Below are positions 9,400 through 18,482 of a stretch of 64,000 nucleotides of DNA, piece by piece; position 1 is the first letter of the stretch; every line of letters starts with the position of its first letter. Under the pieces are notes generated by a model. That model made no database searches. It was given only the letters and a program-made list of their open reading frames with translations, and was not told where the DNA came from. The stretch spans positions 62,001 to 126,000 of the forward strand of contig SUYN01000003.1 of the NCBI GenBank assembly GCA_015060405.1, read 5' to 3'. This DNA comes from Bacteroidales bacterium. GTDB taxonomy: Bacteria > Bacteroidota > Bacteroidia > Bacteroidales > UBA932. The position numbers were made by a program, and so were the translations under genes.

Positions 9400-12156
9400 T
9401 TATAATACCTCTTTAAGAAACGGCCCTGTCACTGACGCCGGGTCATCCGAAAGTTGCTCCGGCGTACCCTGCGCAACTATCAGTCCTCCGGCCTTTCCTC
9501 CCTCCGGACCCATGTCAAACAGATAGTCCACTGACTTCAGCACATCCAGGTTGTGTTCTATTATTATTACTGTATTTCCTTGATCTACAAGTTGTTTCAG
9601 GACACCAAGCAGAATCTTTATGTCTTCGAAATGAAGCCCTGTAGTCGGTTCGTCGAGTATGTATAGAGTGTTGCCGGTGCCTTTTCTTGCCAGTTCTGCC
9701 GCCAGCTTCATCCTCTGGCTTTCGCCGCCCGAGAGCGTCACGGCTGACTGTCCCAGCTTCACATAGCCGAGTCCGACATCCACCAGCGCCTTGAGTTTCG
9801 GCGCTATGGTCGGGATGTTCTGGAAGAACTCATATGCCTCGCTTATAGGCATCTCGAGCACATCATTGATGTTCTTGCCCTTGTATTTTACTGCAAGCGT
9901 GTCGTTCTTGTATCTCCTTCCCCGGCATTCGTTGCACACGACATTGACAGACGGGAGGAAGTTCATTTCAATCACCTTTATTCCTGCACCCTTGCATTCC
10001 TCGCATCGTCCTCCTGCCACATTGAACGAGAACCTTCCTGCCTTGAAGCCCCGGACCTTTGCGTCCGGTGTCGCTTCAAAAAGGTTGCGGATGTCGTTGA
10101 AGACTCCGGTAAAAGTCGCAGGATTGCTCCGCGGGGTGCGTCCTATCGGACTCTGGTCTATCTCGATGAGCTTGTCTATGTTCTCTATTCCCACGATCCC
10201 GTCATACGGAAGAGGCTGCATCTTGGCGTTGTAGAACCTGTTCTTCAGCACCGGCATGAGGGTCTCGTTGATAAGGGAGGACTTTCCGCTTCCGCTGACT
10301 CCGCTGATTCCGATGAACATTCCGAGAGGGAAGTCCACGTCTATGTTCTTAAGGTTGTTGCCTCTTGCTCCGCGGATGCCCAGAGACAGGCCGTTGCCTC
10401 TGCGTCTGGCTGCCGGCACTTCAATGGATCTTATGCCCTTGAGGTAGTCCAAGGTCACTGAAGATGCCTTGTCTATGGCGGTGAGAGGACCGCTGTAGCA
10501 GATCTTTCCGCCTTCCTGTCCGGCGCCCGGACCGACATCTACAAGCCAGTCGGCCGCCATCATCGTCTCGGCGTCATGCTCCACCACCATCACGGAATTG
10601 CCTTCGTCGCGGAGCTTCTTCAGCGAGGCGATGAGTTTCCTGTTGTCTCGCTGATGCAGTCCGATGCTCGGTTCGTCGAGAATATAGAGGACGTTGACCA
10701 GCTTTGATCCGATCTGGGTCGCCAGGCGTATCCTCTGACTCTCGCCTCCTGACAATGAGGCGGTTGCGCGGTCGAGTGAAAGATAGTCCAGGCCTACATC
10801 CAGCAGGAAGGACACCCTGTCCTTGAGCTCCTTGAGGATGTCACGGGCAATGAGTCTTTCACGTTTTCCGAGCACGCCGTCAAGAGAGCAGAACCATTCC
10901 TTGAGCTGACTTATCTCCATTGCGGCCACTTCCGAAATGGTCTTTCCGTCTATCTTGAAGTACTCCGTGTCCTTGTTCAGCCTTGTGCCGCCGCATGTGG
11001 GGCAGACTATCTTCTCGCTGATGTCACCCACTATTCCTGAATATGAGACCATCTCTGATGATGCTCCTTCTCCCACCCTGAACAGTTCGTCAGAGCCGAA
11101 GACTATGAGCGACACGATCTCGTCGGGAAGATCCTCGACTGGGTCGTAGAGAGAGAAGTTATATTTCCTGGCAATCGAGCGTATCACATCGAATTTCTTG
11201 GTCTCGCGGATCTTTCCGAGCGGGACGATGGCACCGTCAGCTATCGAGATGGAGCGGTTCGGGATGATGGTGTCCATGTTCACGTCCACGATCATTCCAA
11301 GTCCCTTGCAGTGAGGGCAATATCCCTGAGGCGAGTTGAAAGAGAACGAGTGTGGTGCAGGCTCCGGCAGCGAAAGGCCGGTGTCAGGGCAGATGAGATG
11401 CTTGGAGAAATGCCGGATCTCGCCCGTTTCCATATTCATGGCGGCCAGCGAGCCTTTTCCATGATTCAACGCGGATATGACAGACGACCTGATGCGTTTC
11501 TCGTCCTTTGCCGAAGGCTTCAGCCTGTCGATGACAAGTTCTATGAAATGGGCCTTGTATCGGTCCAGGGCGGTCACTTCATTCAGCTCCCGCAGCTCTC
11601 CGTCTATCCTCACCTGGGTGTAGCCGCGCTTGCGCATCTGCTCGAGAAGCTCCTTGTAATGGCCTTTGCGGCCACGTACTATCGGCGCAAGAAGATAGCA
11701 TTTCTGCCCCTCATATTTTTCCATGATCAGAGAGACTATCTGCTCGTCCGTGTATCTTGTCATCTCCTTGCCGCTGTGGGGAGAATATGCAGTGGATGCC
11801 CTGGCATACAGAAGTCGCAGGAAGTCATATATTTCCGTGATCGTGCCTACAGTCGAGCGGGGATTGTTTCCGGTTGTCTTCTGCTCTATGGCTATTATCG
11901 GGCTGAGTCCGGTGATCGATTCCACTTCAGGCTTTTCCAATATGCCCATGAAATGCTTGGCGTATGTGGAGAGCGTGTCCATATACCTCCTCTGGCCTTC
12001 TGCATAGATCGTGTCGAAGGCAAGGGAAGACTTTCCGCTTCCGCTCAGGCCCGTTACCACGACGAACCTGTCTCTCGGAATGGAAAGGGTTGCTCCCTTC
12101 AGGTTGTGGGCCTTCGCCCCGACTATCTCTATAAATTCATTGTTGTTCTTTTCCAT
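9400..12156 (-). CDS. uvrA: UvrABC excinuclease subunit A
   Basis: A 918-residue UvrA with the two expected ABC ATPase modules: Walker A GLSGSGKSSLAFDTIYAEGQ near the N-terminus and GVSGSGKSSLINETL in the second half, each with a signature LSGGESQR and Walker B YILDEP. The second zinc module is intact (CEECKGAG...CNECRGRR). In the first, CPDTG stands where many UvrAs have a CxxC pair, while the partner CPHC is kept. UvrA recognises bulky DNA lesions with UvrB in nucleotide excision repair. It sits between the MBL hydrolase (20 bp upstream) and the nucleoside kinase (10 bp downstream), probably in one transcript. A 339-codon open frame on the opposite strand here is a shadow. Confidence 0.97.
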   Translation of the reverse strand: MEKNNNEFIEIVGAKAHNLKGATLSIPRDRFVVVTGLSGSGKSSLAFDTIYAEGQRRYMDTLSTYAKHFMGILEKPEVESITGLSPIIAIEQKTTGNNPRSTVGTITEIYDFLRLLYARASTAYSPHSGKEMTRYTDEQIVSLIMEKYEGQKCYLLAPIVRGRKGHYKELLEQMRKRGYTQVRIDGELRELNEVTALDRYKAHFIELVIDRLKPSAKDEKRIRSSVISALNHGKGSLAAMNMETGEIRHFSKHLICPDTGLSLPEPAPHSFSFNSPQGYCPHCKGLGMIVDVNMDTIIPNRSISIADGAIVPLGKIRETKKFDVIRSIARKYNFSLYDPVEDLPDEIVSLIVFGSDELFRVGEGASSEMVSYSGIVGDISEKIVCPTCGGTRLNKDTEYFKIDGKTISEVAAMEISQLKEWFCSLDGVLGKRERLIARDILKELKDRVSFLLDVGLDYLSLDRATASLSGGESQRIRLATQIGSKLVNVLYILDEPSIGLHQRDNRKLIASLKKLRDEGNSVMVVEHDAETMMAADWLVDVGPGAGQEGGKICYSGPLTAIDKASSVTLDYLKGIRSIEVPAARRRGNGLSLGIRGARGNNLKNIDVDFPLGMFIGISGVSGSGKSSLINETLMPVLKNRFYNAKMQPLPYDGIVGIENIDKLIEIDQSPIGRTPRSNPATFTGVFNDIRNLFEATPDAKVRGFKAGRFSFNVAGGRCEECKGAGIKVIEMNFLPSVNVVCNECRGRRYKNDTLAVKYKGKNINDVLEMPISEAYEFFQNIPTIAPKLKALVDVGLGYVKLGQSAVTLSGGESQRMKLAAELARKGTGNTLYILDEPTTGLHFEDIKILLGVLKQLVDQGNTVIIIEHNLDVLKSVDYLFDMGPEGGKAGGLIVAQGTPEQLSDDPASVTGPFLKEVL

Positions 12157-12176
12157 CTTCTGTCAGGAAACAGTCC

Positions 12177-12839
12177 CTATTCTTCGTACGGTTCGTTGAA
12201 AGGCAGCAGGAACGGGTTGGTCATGCCTTCTTCGGCTATGGATGTCGCCGGCCCATGTCCGGGAACCACCTCGATCTCCCCATCCAGGACCATGAGCTTC
12301 TCCAGGATGCTCTTCATGATGGCGTCGTAGTCGCCTCCCGGATGGTCGGTGCGGCCTATAGCCCCTGCAAAAAGCGTGTCACCGCTGAGCATGTAGCGGG
12401 ATTTCCTCTCGAGATAGCATACGCCTCCCGGAGTGTGGCCCGGCGTCTCGATGACTTCAAAGCAAAGGCTTCCTACTTTTATTTCCGCCCCTTCTGTAAT
12501 GTCGGTCGTCACGAATGCCTCAGGCATGGGAACTCCGAAGTTGCGGCAGAAGAATGAGTTGCTCTCCAGAGTCGCCTTGTCGGCGGGGTGCATATACACC
12601 GGCAGGCCGCCATAGACGGACGCCGTTTCCGCGACACCGAGGACGTGGTCGAAATGTCCGTGTGTCAGCAGGATGCAGACCGGCTTGAGGCCGTGTCCAT
12701 CTATAAATGACGTAAGGCGGTCGCGCTCCCTGGCCGACTCGAATCCGGGGTCTGCGATGGCGCAGAATCCCTCGTCATCCCAAATCACGCTGCAGCGTGT
12801 CTGGAACGCATTGAAGGTGAAATATTCCCTATGTATCAT
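12177..12839 (-). CDS. MBL-fold metallo-hydrolase (glyoxalase II-like)
   Basis: A 220-residue metallo-beta-lactamase-fold protein. The metal motif THGHFDH is at residues 59-65, followed by ETPGHTPGGVCYL, the metal-bridging Asp in SGDTLFAGAIGRTDHPGGD, and PGHGPATS. This matches the small glyoxalase II-like or persulfide dioxygenase-like group, which hydrolyses thioesters or related bonds with two metals in the cytoplasm. The substrate is not determinable. It is the first gene of the operon with uvrA, whose start lies 20 bp downstream. Confidence 0.88.
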   Translation of the reverse strand: MIHREYFTFNAFQTRCSVIWDDEGFCAIADPGFESARERDRLTSFIDGHGLKPVCILLTHGHFDHVLGVAETASVYGGLPVYMHPADKATLESNSFFCRNFGVPMPEAFVTTDITEGAEIKVGSLCFEVIETPGHTPGGVCYLERKSRYMLSGDTLFAGAIGRTDHPGGDYDAIMKSILEKLMVLDGEIEVVPGHGPATSIAEEGMTNPFLLPFNEPYEE

Positions 12840-13098
12840 TCAATTTATTCCATCTCCCGTTTCGCAAGTAATAAATGGCTGATTTACAGAAGGATGGTGG
12901 AACTTGCGAAACTTTTTCCCACCGCACCTTCCATGTTTACGTCACCTTTCCCCTGAATCCCCTTTCTCGGAAAGGGGACTTACCATCGACCTGAAGGTCT
13001 CAAATACAAGGTACTTTCGCATGCGAAAGTCAATTTATTCCATAAAACATACAAAAATACGAAAAGGTTTGTTATTTTTGCTGAATATTACGGGAAAA
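12840..13098. other. Intergenic region rich in palindromes and a direct repeat
   Basis: No ORF of note in this stretch. It holds an 11-bp inverted repeat (GTTTCGCAAGT 12859-12869 with ACTTGCGAAAC 12902-12912), a hairpin at 12959-12977 (CCCCTTTC with GAAAGGGG), an 18-bp perfect palindrome at 13013-13030 (ACTTTCGCATGCGAAAGT), and a direct repeat TCAATTTATTCCAT at 12840-12853 (first base shared with the gene edge) and 13030-13043. Confidence 0.6.
13073..13080 (+). promoter_or_regulatory. -7 promoter box upstream of the deoxynucleoside kinase
   Basis: TATTTTTG fits TAnnTTTG. It lies about 104 bp before the kinase ATG and 18 bp before the small frame at 13099. No clear -33 element was seen. Confidence 0.4.
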
Positions 13099-13183
13099 AT
13101 GTCGTCTTGTGAAGGAGGTGGCGGCTGTGCCGGCGGAGGCGTTTTCCCGCGATAGAGGACATGAATCATTAAAAACAGTACAT

Positions 13184-13804
13184 ATGCATATAGCTATAGC
13201 AGGTAATATCGGCAGCGGAAAGACAACCCTTACAAAGATGCTTGCCGCACATTACGGATGGACCCCGAAGTTCGAGTCCGTGGATTATAATCCATATCTC
13301 GCTGACTTCTATGAGGATATGGAAAGGTGGTCCTTCAATCTTCAGGTATATTTCCTTAACAAGCGCTTCAAGGATGTCGTTGACATATCGAAACTCGACG
13401 AGGTGATCATCCAGGACCGCACCATTTACGAGGATGCACGCATCTTTGCCCCTAACCTTCATGGAATGGGCCTTATGAGTACCAGGGACTTCGAGAACTA
13501 CTCGGATCTCTTCGACCTCATGATGTCCCTTGTCAATCCGCCTGACCTGCTCATCTACCTCAGAAGCTCTATCCCTAACCTCATCGGTCAGATCCAGAAA
13601 CGTGGCCGTGAGTATGAGAAGAGCATCCGCATAGACTACATAACAGGTCTGAACGAACGCTACGAGAACTGGATCAAGGACTATGGGCACAATCTTCTCA
13701 TCCTTGACGTGGACCGCATCAAGTTCGAGAACCGTCCTGAGGATTTCCAGGAGGTCGTGGACAAGATTGACGCGGAGCTGTTCGGACTTTTCCCGAAAGA
13801 ATAA
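13184..13804 (+). CDS. Deoxynucleoside kinase
   Basis: A 206-residue dNK-family kinase (deoxyadenosine/deoxyguanosine kinase-like). The start MHIAIAGNIGSGKTT places the P-loop at residues 7-15, as usual, so ATG 13184 is preferred over the open frame back to 13109. Further signs are WSFNLQVYFLNKRF, IIQDRTIYEDARIFA (the DR motif of the family) and LLIYLRSSIPNLIGQIQKRGREYEKSI, the arginine-rich lid. It phosphorylates deoxynucleosides with ATP for dNTP salvage in the cytoplasm. A short stem-loop and the acyl-CoA ligase gene follow. Which base it prefers cannot be read. Confidence 0.92.
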   Translation: MHIAIAGNIGSGKTTLTKMLAAHYGWTPKFESVDYNPYLADFYEDMERWSFNLQVYFLNKRFKDVVDISKLDEVIIQDRTIYEDARIFAPNLHGMGLMSTRDFENYSDLFDLMMSLVNPPDLLIYLRSSIPNLIGQIQKRGREYEKSIRIDYITGLNERYENWIKDYGHNLLILDVDRIKFENRPEDFQEVVDKIDAELFGLFPKE

Positions 13805-13824
13805 ACTAAAACCAGCAGGCGGCT

Positions 13825-13847
13825 TTCTCCGGAGCATGTCCGGAGAA
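13825..13847 (+). other. Stem-loop between kinase and acyl-CoA ligase
   Basis: TTCTCCGGA (13825-13833) pairs perfectly with TCCGGAGAA (13839-13847) over a 5-base loop. No T-run follows. It may be a weak terminator or a leader structure of the ligase gene starting 29 bp later. Confidence 0.45.
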
Positions 13848-13876
13848 GGCCTCTTGCCAATAAACTAATAATCGTT

Positions 13877-15787
13877 ATGGCAGAAAGAATAACCATTATC
13901 GACTTTGTCGAGAAGTATGTTGCCAAGTTCTCGAAGAATCCTTTCCTCTGGGAAAAGAATCTCGACACTAACGTATGGGAACCTACTACTTATGAAGAAA
14001 CCTTGAAAAAGGCCAAGCGTATTGCAGCGGGCCTCATGGCACTCGGAGTGCAGAAGGGAGAAAAGGTGTCTTACCTGAGCGAAGGCCGCGACATGTGGGT
14101 CATCGGTGAACTCGGAGTGCTTTACGCAGGTGCTGTCAACGTACCTCTTTCAATCAAGCTTGGTGAGGCTAATGACCTCGTGTTCAGAGTGAAGCATTCT
14201 GACTCGAAGTACGTGATCACTTCAAAATTCCAGCTTCCTAAAATCAGAACCATCCTTCCGGACTGCCCTATGGTGGAGAAAGTCATCATCTTCGACAGGG
14301 TGGATGACATGAAGGAGAACGAGATCTACATCGGCGACGTGATCGAGATGGGAGACAAGTTCCTTGCAGAGCATGAAGACCTCTTCATCCAGCGATACAG
14401 ATCAATAGGTCCTGATGATTATGCCAATATCAGCTACACTTCAGGAACCACGGCAGACCCTAAGGGAATCCTTCTTACACACAGGAACTACACTGCAAAT
14501 GTCGAGCAGGCGCACTCCGTGATCGGAGTCGGTCCGGAAGACAGGATGCTCATCATCCTTCCTCTCGACCACTGCTTCGCCCATGTTGCGGGATTCTACA
14601 CAATGATGTCCTACGGAGCTTCCCTCGGTATGGTACCTTCAGGCAAGTCAGGCAAAGAGGCTCTCAGGAACATCTCTCCGAGCATCCAGGAACTGAAGCC
14701 GAGCGTGATGCTTTCTGTGCCTACCCTTGCAAAGAGCTTCAAGAAGAACATCGAGACAACAATTGCAAAGAAGGGCGCGACAATCGAGAAGCTCTACAAC
14801 TTCGCTCTCAGGAATGCGATAGCATACAACAAGGAAGGCTACAACAAGGGAACACAGTTCGTGGACATATTCCGCAAGCCTCTGATGCTTCTCTTCGACA
14901 AGCTCATCTTCAAGGCTGTCCGTGAAGGTCTCGGCGGAAACATGAAGTTCTTCGTAGGAGGCGGTGCCCTCCTCGACATCGACCTTCAGAGGTACTACTA
15001 TGCCATCGGTATTCCGATGTATCAGGGCTACGGCCTTTCAGAGGCTACACCTATCATCTCTGCGAACTCTCCTGCAAGACACATCTTCGGTTCTTCAGGA
15101 AAGATCGTACAGCCTATGGAGATCAAGATCCTCGACGCAGACGGCGTGGAGCAGCCTTTCGGTTCCAAGGGTGAGATCTGCATCAAGGGTGAGAACGTGA
15201 TGGCAGGCTACTGGAAGAACCCTAAGTCTACAGCCGACACGATCGTGGACGGATGGCTTCATACAGGTGACATGGGATATATGCGTGATGCCGAGATGCT
15301 TTACGTCGTAGGCCGCTTCAAGTCACTCCTCATCTCTGCAGACGGTGAGAAATATTCTCCGGAGGGAATCGAGGAGAACCTCGTGGAAAGTTCGAAATAT
15401 ATTGACGGCGCTCTCCTTCACAACAGCCAGGACCCTTATACAATCGCCCTCATCACTCCTAACAAGGAGGCTCTGAAGGCTTATGCAAAGGATCTCGGCC
15501 TCGATCCTTCCACAAAGGAGGCGAAGGTGAAGATGCTTGAACTTCTCCAGGATGAGGTGAACATCTACCGCAAGGGCGGACGTCTCTACGGCGCATTCCC
15601 TGAAAGATGGCTTCCGGCCGCTGTCTGTGTGCTTCCTGAGCCTTGGACAGAGCAGAACCATTTCCTCAACAGCTCGATGAAGGTCGTACGCGGCCGCGTC
15701 GAAGAGGCTTACAAGGAACATATGGCCTATGCCTACACTCCGGAAGGAAAGAGCATAGTGAATGATATGAACCTGGCTTCTCTGTAA
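13877..15787 (+). CDS. Long-chain acyl-CoA synthetase (AMP-binding)
   Basis: A 636-residue ANL-family enzyme. The P-loop-like A3 motif YTSGTTADPKGILLTH lies near residue 186. GYGLSEATPIIS (A5), GWLHTGDMGYM (A7) and GRFKSLLISADGEKYSPEGIEE (A8 hinge) follow in order. It activates fatty acids with ATP and CoA through an acyl-adenylate, at the inner face of the membrane. The A10 Lys expected near the C-terminus falls around SSMKVVRGRVEE. It stands downstream of the deoxynucleoside kinase without obvious functional link and is closed by a strong terminator. The preferred chain length is unknown. Confidence 0.93.
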   Translation: MAERITIIDFVEKYVAKFSKNPFLWEKNLDTNVWEPTTYEETLKKAKRIAAGLMALGVQKGEKVSYLSEGRDMWVIGELGVLYAGAVNVPLSIKLGEANDLVFRVKHSDSKYVITSKFQLPKIRTILPDCPMVEKVIIFDRVDDMKENEIYIGDVIEMGDKFLAEHEDLFIQRYRSIGPDDYANISYTSGTTADPKGILLTHRNYTANVEQAHSVIGVGPEDRMLIILPLDHCFAHVAGFYTMMSYGASLGMVPSGKSGKEALRNISPSIQELKPSVMLSVPTLAKSFKKNIETTIAKKGATIEKLYNFALRNAIAYNKEGYNKGTQFVDIFRKPLMLLFDKLIFKAVREGLGGNMKFFVGGGALLDIDLQRYYYAIGIPMYQGYGLSEATPIISANSPARHIFGSSGKIVQPMEIKILDADGVEQPFGSKGEICIKGENVMAGYWKNPKSTADTIVDGWLHTGDMGYMRDAEMLYVVGRFKSLLISADGEKYSPEGIEENLVESSKYIDGALLHNSQDPYTIALITPNKEALKAYAKDLGLDPSTKEAKVKMLELLQDEVNIYRKGGRLYGAFPERWLPAAVCVLPEPWTEQNHFLNSSMKVVRGRVEEAYKEHMAYAYTPEGKSIVNDMNLASL

Positions 15788-15812
15788 TATCACTCCTATA
15801 TGAATATACGCA

Positions 15813-15842
15813 GCAGCCTGCCGGACCGGCAGGCTGCTTTTT
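15813..15842 (+). terminator. Rho-independent terminator after the acyl-CoA ligase gene
   Basis: GCAGCCTGCCGG (15813-15824) faces CCGGCAGGCTGC (15826-15837), followed by five T. The mirrored halves are so close that the loop must open some pairs, but the stem remains very strong. Confidence 0.85.
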
Positions 15843-15942
15843 GTCCATAATGCATATATGATTGTATAAAGGTCGAATAATTGCCTGTATCAAGAGGTGT
15901 GGACTGGTTTTTGCATGTCATTAGGTCGTAAAAATCTTCGAA

Positions 15943-16851
15943 ATGGAAATATCCACAACTTATAACCTCAGCATAAGCAAGATCAAGGATTTCTTTCCTC
16001 CATCACAGGTGATCGGCCTTGGGGAAGGATTCTGCATGATAGATGTAAGAGCCTCAGAAAGACTCAAGTCGTTTGAATATCCCTGCCGTTTTGACGGGGT
16101 GCTTGTCGTCTACTGCATCAGCGGTCGCGTGAAGGTGTCTGTCAATCTGAAGGAATTTGAAGCCGGGGAAGGATCGCTGTTCATCACAGTACCTAATAAC
16201 ATACTCAAGGTCTGCGACATTCCTGACGACGGAAAGGAACACCGTTATGTCGCCCTGGCCATGTCTCAGGAATTCGTCAGCGACATGAAGCTGGACTTCA
16301 AGAGGGTCATAGGCGAAGCCATGATGTGGGCCGAGCATCCCGTGGTCAGGCTCCAGGAGACGGACAAGGCTATGCTGGCGAAATATATGGAACTCATGGC
16401 GGGAATCGTGCGCTCGGACATGGAATATAAAGATGAGGCAGTGATGTCCATGGCTTCGTCCATGTTCTGTCTGTATATCAGCATATGGAAGAGGGGAGTC
16501 AGCCAGATGAAGGAAAGTCTTCCTGTCACCACGCGCAGCAAGATGGTTTTCGAGCAGTTCCTCAGGCTGGTCACCGAGTATCACACCATGCACAGGAATG
16601 TAGGATTCTATGCGGACAAGCTGTGCCTGACTCCGAAGTACCTTTCGAAATTGATCAAGACGGCATCAGGACGCTCCGCGCCGGAATGGATCGATTCATA
16701 TGTGATACTTGAATCCAAGAATCTGCTGAAGTATTCTGACATGGCCATCAAGGAAATAGTATACAGGCTCAATTTCCCGAATCAGTCAGTCTTCTACAAG
16801 TTTTTCAAGGCACGTACAGGCATGACCCCGAGCGAATACCGCAATTCTTAG
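15943..16851 (+). CDS. AraC-family transcriptional regulator
   Basis: A 302-residue regulator. Residues 1-150 form a cupin-like sensing domain (CRFDGVLVVYCISGRVKVSVNL). Residues about 200-302 are the double helix-turn-helix of AraC: VGFYADKLCLTPKYLSKLIKTASG, then IKEIVYRLNFPNQSVFYKFFKARTGMTPSEYR. It stands just before the sugar MFS and ROK kinase genes on the same strand, so regulating them is plausible but unproven. The 322-bp gap between them carries its own promoter. The effector is unknown. Confidence 0.9.
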   Translation: MEISTTYNLSISKIKDFFPPSQVIGLGEGFCMIDVRASERLKSFEYPCRFDGVLVVYCISGRVKVSVNLKEFEAGEGSLFITVPNNILKVCDIPDDGKEHRYVALAMSQEFVSDMKLDFKRVIGEAMMWAEHPVVRLQETDKAMLAKYMELMAGIVRSDMEYKDEAVMSMASSMFCLYISIWKRGVSQMKESLPVTTRSKMVFEQFLRLVTEYHTMHRNVGFYADKLCLTPKYLSKLIKTASGRSAPEWIDSYVILESKNLLKYSDMAIKEIVYRLNFPNQSVFYKFFKARTGMTPSEYRNS

Positions 16852-16953
16852 CATCCGACGATGGCGGGGTTCTTCTGATTGTTCTGCATGAAGCCATTTT
16901 GACTTTCATTTATGTCGATTGGTTGAAATTACAGTTAAAATCCGGTTGTTAAA

Positions 16954-16984
16954 TTTGGAAATTGATTTTAATTCATTACCTTTG
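16954..16984 (+). promoter_or_regulatory. Promoter for the MFS-ROK transcript
   Basis: TTTG at 16954-16957, 19 bp, then TACCTTTG at 16977-16984: a complete -33/-7 Bacteroidota promoter. The start site would be about 16990, giving a leader of about 185 bases. Confidence 0.75.
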
Positions 16985-17039
16985 CCATGGACATAGGAAT
17001 TTTATTTCGTGTCTATTTGTTAAGTTCGTTTTATATACG

Positions 17040-17075
17040 GCGGGATTCCTTGGGGAGGGGATCCCGCTATTTTCT
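17040..17075 (+). terminator. Terminator-like hairpin inside the MFS leader
   Basis: GCGGGAT (17040-17046) pairs with ATCCCGC (17061-17067); the 14-base loop can add CC-GG pairs. TATTTTCTTC follows. It lies between the promoter and the ORF, so it could attenuate transcription or end a short RNA. The remaining stretch to 17174 is T/A-rich with no other clear signal. Confidence 0.5.
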
Positions 17076-17174
17076 TCAAATATCGCCTGGAATGGCACCT
17101 TATCTCATTTTTTTTTGTAACTTAGGCCCGATTTTGACCAAACTGAATAATTATTAACAATAAAACTATCAAAA

Positions 17175-18452
17175 ATGAACAAGAACAAAATCAATTGGGT
17201 AGCGGTCCTCACCATGATGTTCCTCTTCGGAATGATCTCATTTGTGACCAACCTTGCAGCTCCGATCGGTACGATCTGGAAGCAGCAGCCCGGTATCGAG
17301 GGCTCTAACTTCTGGGGAATGATGGGTAACATGATGAACTTCCTCGCTTATCTCTTCATGGGACTCCCGGCTGGAAGACTCATCACCAGGTACGGCTACA
17401 AGAAGACTACCCTTATCGGAGTGGGCGTAGGTCTCGTCGGTGTCTTCGTGCAGTTCCTTTCAGGAAAGCTCGGTGTTGGCGCTACACTTGTCGGACTCCC
17501 TGCAAACTTCTTCGTTTACCTCCTTGGCGCGTTCGTGTGCGGATTCTCTGTATGTATCCTCAACACAGTCGTTAATCCTATGCTCAACCTTCTCGGCGGC
17601 GGCGGAAACAAGGGTAACCAGCTTGTTCAGATCGGCGGTACATTCAACTCCCTCATGGGTACCCTCACTCCGATGCTCGTCGGCGCGCTCATCGGATCTG
17701 TGACAAAGGACACTGCCATCACTGACGTGAACACAGTCCTCTTCATCGCGATGGGAGTATTTGCAGCTACATTCGCTGTCCTTATCTTTGTTCCTTTCGT
17801 AGAGCCTAAGCAGGAGACTACAGACACGTCTGTGAAGAGTCTTTTCAAATACAGACATCTTGTGTTCGGTGTCGTGTCCATCTTCCTTTATGTAGGTGTA
17901 GAGGTCGGTATCCCTGGTACTCTCAACTTCTTCCTTACCGACACGCTTGGAACCGCCAATGCTGCTACAACAGCCGGTTTTGTTGCCGGAACATATTGGT
18001 TCCTGATGCTTTGCGGACGCTTCATATCAAGCTTCATCAGCGGTAAGGTTTCAAGCCGCATGCAGCTCGGAGTCACTTCAGCTACAGCTATCATTCTTGT
18101 CATCTGCGCCATGTTCACTACCAATGTAAGCGCTTCAATGCCGGTCTTCACCGGTTCAGGCTTCGGTATGGCTCAGGTGCCTCTCACTGCCGTCCTCCTC
18201 GTTCTCTGCGGTCTCTGCACATCTGTAATGTGGGGTACGATATTCAATCTTTCCGTTGAGGGTCTCGGTGAGCACTCCGCTCTCGCTTCAGGTCTCTTCA
18301 TGACAATGGTTGTCGGTGGTGGAGTCCTTCCTCTCATCCAGAACGCCGTTGCAGATGCTGTCGGTTACATGCCAAGCTATTGGGTTATCGTAGCTGCCCT
18401 TGCATTCATCTGCTGGTATGCCTTCCTCGGATCAAGAGTAAAAAAAGCGTAA
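17175..18452 (+). CDS. MFS sugar transporter
   Basis: A 425-residue protein with about 12 hydrophobic segments. The cytoplasmic loop GLPAGRLITRYGYKKT after segment 2 is the MFS motif. It resembles the fucose/glucose permease branch of Bacteroidota. It probably imports a hexose across the inner membrane with a cation. The ROK kinase begins 30 bp downstream, which supports uptake followed by phosphorylation of one sugar. The AraC regulator upstream and the hairpin leader suggest regulation. The substrate is an inference; glucose is likely because a starch cluster is present nearby. Confidence 0.85.
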   Translation: MNKNKINWVAVLTMMFLFGMISFVTNLAAPIGTIWKQQPGIEGSNFWGMMGNMMNFLAYLFMGLPAGRLITRYGYKKTTLIGVGVGLVGVFVQFLSGKLGVGATLVGLPANFFVYLLGAFVCGFSVCILNTVVNPMLNLLGGGGNKGNQLVQIGGTFNSLMGTLTPMLVGALIGSVTKDTAITDVNTVLFIAMGVFAATFAVLIFVPFVEPKQETTDTSVKSLFKYRHLVFGVVSIFLYVGVEVGIPGTLNFFLTDTLGTANAATTAGFVAGTYWFLMLCGRFISSFISGKVSSRMQLGVTSATAIILVICAMFTTNVSASMPVFTGSGFGMAQVPLTAVLLVLCGLCTSVMWGTIFNLSVEGLGEHSALASGLFMTMVVGGGVLPLIQNAVADAVGYMPSYWVIVAALAFICWYAFLGSRVKKA

Positions 18453-18482
18453 TCAAGAACAATAACCAATAATATCATTAAT

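Noticed and set aside
11311..12330. 339-codon open frame on the plus strand opposite uvrA
   Set aside because: It is a shadow of the uvrA coding sequence; composition is unlike a protein and no start signal is present.
16987..17157. 56-codon frame in the MFS leader
   Set aside because: It begins at the predicted transcription start, runs through the terminator hairpin, and the peptide has no family resemblance; probably chance.
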